Of a stretch of DNA of 8,601 nt, positions 5,381-8,601 are shown piece by piece. The notes below the pieces were generated by a model, which did not search any database, was not told the DNA's origin, and saw nothing but the letters and a program-made list of their open reading frames with translations. Position 1 is the stretch's first letter. Each line of letters opens with the position of its first letter. A program made the translations under genes and the position numbers. This DNA is from Phycisphaerales bacterium UBA2402 (GTDB taxonomy: Bacteria; Planctomycetota; Phycisphaerae; Phycisphaerales; UBA1924), in the NCBI GenBank assembly GCA_002343715.1, contig DDSA01000173.1:1-8601 (forward strand), read 5' to 3'.

Positions 5381-8300
5381 TCAACCGGCGAGCCATTCAG
5401 ACGGCGGCATCGCGTAGGGCCTGAACTTCTCGATGGTGCCGAGTTCCTCGCGGTACAGGATCGCGCGGTACCTGCCCAGGTTCGCGGCGGCGGGCGCATC
5501 GACCAGCGCGGTCGAGTCGTTCGCCGACATCTGGAAGAGCACCCGGGCCTCGAACTCGCGGATGGATTGGCGGTCCAGGGTGCGCTCGAGATTCGCCGCG
5601 GTGTCGCACCACGCGATGGTGTGAATGCCCAGGGCCGGCCCCTCGCGGAGGATGCGGGCGAACTGCTTGTCGGGGGCGGGCTTCTCGCTCTCGCTCCCGA
5701 ACGAGAAATCGTCGGAGCGGCGAAGGTCGCGGAAGCGGTGCAGGCCCATGATGATCAGGAAGAGAGGCGCATCATCACCGGCCGGGTTCGCCTCGCGCTG
5801 TGCGAGTTCCTCGGCGATGACCGCGACCGACGCCGCCGCGGCACGGGGCGCGGCGAAGGGTGCCTTCAGACGCTCGGCGAGGCTCGCGATGACGCCGGCG
5901 TGCGGCGAGTCGGCGGGCGTCGAGTCGAACAGCGCGAAGCTGCAGTGTGGGTGCGCTGAGAGGCTCATCGCAGCGCTGACCAGAAGGGCCGACGCGGCGT
6001 CCTCCTGCTGACCCACGATGAGCAGGTTCGCCGCGGACTGTCGCCGGAAGACCATCGACGTTGGGTCCTTGATCGAAACGGCATCGCCGAGCCACGCCTG
6101 CGGTGGCGCAAGACGCGGGAGAGACGAAGGGTCGGCGCGGAGCGATGCGAGCACGTGGTTTCGCGAGATGTCGGCGGGCTGGTTGCCTTCAAAGACGATG
6201 GCTGGGGGCGGCGCAGCGCGTGAGTCCGCGGTCAGCCGTTCCCTCACGGAAGCGAGTTTCGCTTCGCGCGTCTCCTCGGGGAGCCAGACGATCTGGAAAG
6301 GGCTGTTGCCCTCCACCATGCCGCTGGCGTCGTTGTAGATGGCCTCGCCGGGACGGTTGAGCAGGCGCGGGGCCGCGTTGTCCTCGGCCATGATGAGGTA
6401 ACTGTCGGCCTCGCTGCACTGCAGCGCGATCCGCACGGCCATCTGCCCCAGCGTGCTGCGGGCAAGGGAGTAGGCCCCGCCGAGGGTCTGACTGCCGAGG
6501 ATGACGTGCATCCCGAACGCCCGCCCCTGCCGCACGAGCCGATCGAGCAGCAGCGAGGCCTCTTGCGAGAGTTTGTCATCCTCGACAAAGAACTCCTGGA
6601 ACTCGTCCACGATCAGCAGCGTGCGCGGCATCTCGGCCCGGGGCGCGGCCCTGCGGTACGCCGCGACGTCCTGCACGCCCATGTCGCGAAAGAGTTGGCC
6701 CCGGCGGGTGAGTTCCGCGTCGAGTTTGCGCAGCACGGACAGGCCGAACTCACGCTCGCTCTCGACCGCGATGACCCTCGCGTGAGGCAACGCGTGTGTG
6801 GCGTAGGCTTTGAACTCGACGCCCTTCTTGAAGTCCACCAGGTACAACTCCACCTGGTCCGGCGAGCACCAGAGGGCGAGGTTGGTGATGATGACGTGCA
6901 GCAGCGTGGACTTGCCCGATCCCGTCCGTCCCGCGATGAGGGCGTGCTGCGCGGTGCCCTGTCCCAGCGTCAGGTGCTGGAGTTTCGTCGCGCCCGCCCG
7001 CCCGAGCGGGATGCGCACCCCCTCGGCGGTGTCGAGCGACCAGACCTGATCCGCCGGGGGTGCCACCATCTCGAACGGCACCCGGACCTTGCCCAGGTCC
7101 TTGGCCAGGCGCCCGACTTCGTGCAGCAGGCGCGTTGTCGTGTCTTCATCGGGCGGGCGTTCGAACGACATGGGCCAGGGACGGAAGTCGTCCTCCTGCC
7201 GCGCGAAGACTGCCCCGTCGTGCCGGAACGTCACCGCGGCCTTCTCCATTTCAGCCACCGGCAGCCACGACGGCAGTTTGGCCCGCTGGTCGAGCGCGAT
7301 GAGCGTGAAGACGCCGCACCGCGGGCCGCTGGTGACGATGCTGGCAAGGCGCTTGGCCGCCTGCTCGGTCAGGTTGGCCGGAAAGTCGGCCATGACGAGG
7401 AAACGGAAGGGCTCGGCCACCTCACCCGCGAACTCGTTGTACTGCTGGATGGTCTGGAACTCGTTGCGCAGGTACTTCTGGATCACCGTCTCCATGTGCT
7501 CCGTGAGTTCGCCCAGTTTCTGCTCGATGTGGCGAGGGTCGGTCCAGATCTTGTCCGAGATCAGCAGTTCGTGATGATCGGCCAGGTGCATGAACGCCGC
7601 GAAGGACTGGCCCAGCCCGACGGGATCGACAATCGTGAACCGTGCCTTGGCCGGCGGGAAGGCCGTCAGCAGGCGCAGCATCGCGTTGTTGAGGGCCGAG
7701 ATCGCTGTGGCACGCCCATCGGCTCCGTGCCGCAGCAGCAGCGAACCCCGGTCGAGAAAATCAATCAGCACGGGTTGGGTGATCGTGCTTCCCGCCAAAC
7801 CGTGCCAGGCCGGGAATCCACCGGGAAGCAACCGCGGGTCGATCGTGAACTCGCCGATCGACACCGCCTCGGGGACCGCGGTGCGAGGTTTGAAATCAAT
7901 CCAAGACGTATCGGCCCACCCCGGGCACAGGGCCGCGGACGTCCGACGAACTTCTTCCGCTTCGGCGATCTGTGCAGCAACCTGATCGGTGAACTCGAGC
8001 GTGAGCGCTTCGCGGGCCTCACGCTCAACGCCGGCGGCGGCGACGAGGTCCGCATCACGCTGGGCTTGGGCGGAATGCTGGGCCGCGCCCAGAGCTTCAT
8101 CCGCCTCACGCCGACGCGCCTCCCTGACGTGATCGGCCGTACGCTGGGCGGCATCGAGCCTTGCATCGATCGCGACGATGGCATCGTCGTGACGCCGTCG
8201 CAGAGCGGGCTCATCGACCGTTCGCCGCTGGCGGATGGCGAGCGTGGCCGCCTCCAACTCCGCGCGGGCGGCCCGGACTTCCGAATCACGCTTGGTACGG

Positions 8301-8601
8301 GCTTCGGCGATGATCGCCTCGCGCTTCGCTTCCGCGGCCTTCAGCGCCGTCTTGCCAGAGGAAGCCGCCCCGGAAAGCGCTTCGGCCAGCGCGGCCGCCG
8401 CCGCCGGCACACGCCTCCGAAGCAGGGCACGTGCCATGAACCATGCCAGCAGACCCAGGCCCAGGCCGGCACCGCCACCGTACATGACCGTCATCAGCGA
8501 GGCGGGTGGGAAGAGCATGGCACCCCCGATGGCGCCCGCCGCGATGAGGACCAACAAGCCGCCCGAGACAAAGCCGGGGCTGACGGCGATGGGTCGAACA
8601 C
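5381..8601 (-). CDS. FtsK/SpoIIIE-like triple-ATPase membrane protein (5' end outside window)
   Basis: At least 1073 residues are visible; numbering here starts at the TTG at 8557. The order is two membrane helices (about 1-16 and 25-45), a long charged coiled coil (about 60-215), then three RecA-like ATPase domains. The middle domain is canonical: Walker A GRTGSGKST with K549, LYLVDFKKGVEF, and Walker B LLIVDE with D651 and E652. Domain 1 has GADGRAT with R282 at the lysine position and MAD for the Walker B acids. Domain 3 has GQQEDAAS with A855 at the lysine position and IIMGLHRF instead of DE. The C-terminus lacks the DNA-reading gamma domain of FtsK. This arrangement resembles EccC/YukBA of type VII secretion more than chromosome-segregating FtsK. 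The frame stays open from 8557 to 8601 without ATG, GTG or TTG, and the first helix seems cut by the TTG start, so the true start is probably beyond the edge. Substrate (DNA or protein) unknown. Confidence 0.93.
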   Translation of the reverse strand, partial: VRPIAVSPGFVSGGLLVLIAAGAIGGAMLFPPASLMTVMYGGGAGLGLGLLAWFMARALLRRRVPAAAAALAEALSGAASSGKTALKAAEAKREAIIAEARTKRDSEVRAARAELEAATLAIRQRRTVDEPALRRRHDDAIVAIDARLDAAQRTADHVREARRREADEALGAAQHSAQAQRDADLVAAAGVEREAREALTLEFTDQVAAQIAEAEEVRRTSAALCPGWADTSWIDFKPRTAVPEAVSIGEFTIDPRLLPGGFPAWHGLAGSTITQPVLIDFLDRGSLLLRHGADGRATAISALNNAMLRLLTAFPPAKARFTIVDPVGLGQSFAAFMHLADHHELLISDKIWTDPRHIEQKLGELTEHMETVIQKYLRNEFQTIQQYNEFAGEVAEPFRFLVMADFPANLTEQAAKRLASIVTSGPRCGVFTLIALDQRAKLPSWLPVAEMEKAAVTFRHDGAVFARQEDDFRPWPMSFERPPDEDTTTRLLHEVGRLAKDLGKVRVPFEMVAPPADQVWSLDTAEGVRIPLGRAGATKLQHLTLGQGTAQHALIAGRTGSGKSTLLHVIITNLALWCSPDQVELYLVDFKKGVEFKAYATHALPHARVIAVESEREFGLSVLRKLDAELTRRGQLFRDMGVQDVAAYRRAAPRAEMPRTLLIVDEFQEFFVEDDKLSQEASLLLDRLVRQGRAFGMHVILGSQTLGGAYSLARSTLGQMAVRIALQCSEADSYLIMAEDNAAPRLLNRPGEAIYNDASGMVEGNSPFQIVWLPEETREAKLASVRERLTADSRAAPPPAIVFEGNQPADISRNHVLASLRADPSSLPRLAPPQAWLGDAVSIKDPTSMVFRRQSAANLLIVGQQEDAASALLVSAAMSLSAHPHCSFALFDSTPADSPHAGVIASLAERLKAPFAAPRAAAASVAVIAEELAQREANPAGDDAPLFLIIMGLHRFRDLRRSDDFSFGSESEKPAPDKQFARILREGPALGIHTIAWCDTAANLERTLDRQSIREFEARVLFQMSANDSTALVDAPAAANLGRYRAILYREELGTIEKFRPYAMPPSEWLAG

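Overview
The window is GC-rich DNA with dense bacterial coding and short intergenic gaps. The best guess for its source is the phylum Planctomycetota, perhaps Phycisphaerae. The clues are a small membrane protein ending in a C-x2-C-GYEVRGL-x2-C-PEC-G zinc ribbon, a style common in that phylum; an RRM protein with a glycine-rich tail; and a large FtsK/SpoIIIE-like ATPase with three ATPase-like domains. This assignment is an inference from protein style, because no rRNA or marker gene is present.

Layout from left to right: (1) an RRM RNA-binding protein on the minus strand, cut by the left edge; (2) a 584-bp gene-free region rich in inverted repeats; (3) a plus-strand single-pass membrane protein with an FtsQ/POTRA-like pattern; (4) a minus-strand Fur-family regulator that has lost most of the usual metal ligands; (5) a plus-strand membrane-embedded M48 (Ste24/HtpX-like) zinc peptidase; (6) a minus-strand three-helix membrane protein with a C-terminal zinc ribbon; (7) a plus-strand M20 metallopeptidase resembling carboxypeptidase G2; (8) a minus-strand FtsK/SpoIIIE/EccC-like ATPase that reaches the right edge still open.

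The seven genes alternate strand perfectly, so no two neighbours can share a sense operon. The three convergent pairs have 3'-end gaps of 3 bp and 28 bp and an overlap of 32 bp, with no recognisable intrinsic terminators. The divergent pairs are the RRM and FtsQ-like genes (584 bp apart), the Fur-like and M48 genes (99 bp apart), and the zinc-ribbon and M20 genes (start codons apparently sharing one CATG). Functional links between neighbours are therefore mostly limited to shared divergent promoters.

I saw no tRNA, rRNA, CRISPR array, insertion sequence or prophage gene. The points that most deserve a second look are the Fur-like protein without its metal signature, the three-domain ATPase in which only the middle domain keeps intact Walker motifs, the structured non-coding region between the first two genes, and the FtsQ-like gene lying outside any cell-wall cluster.
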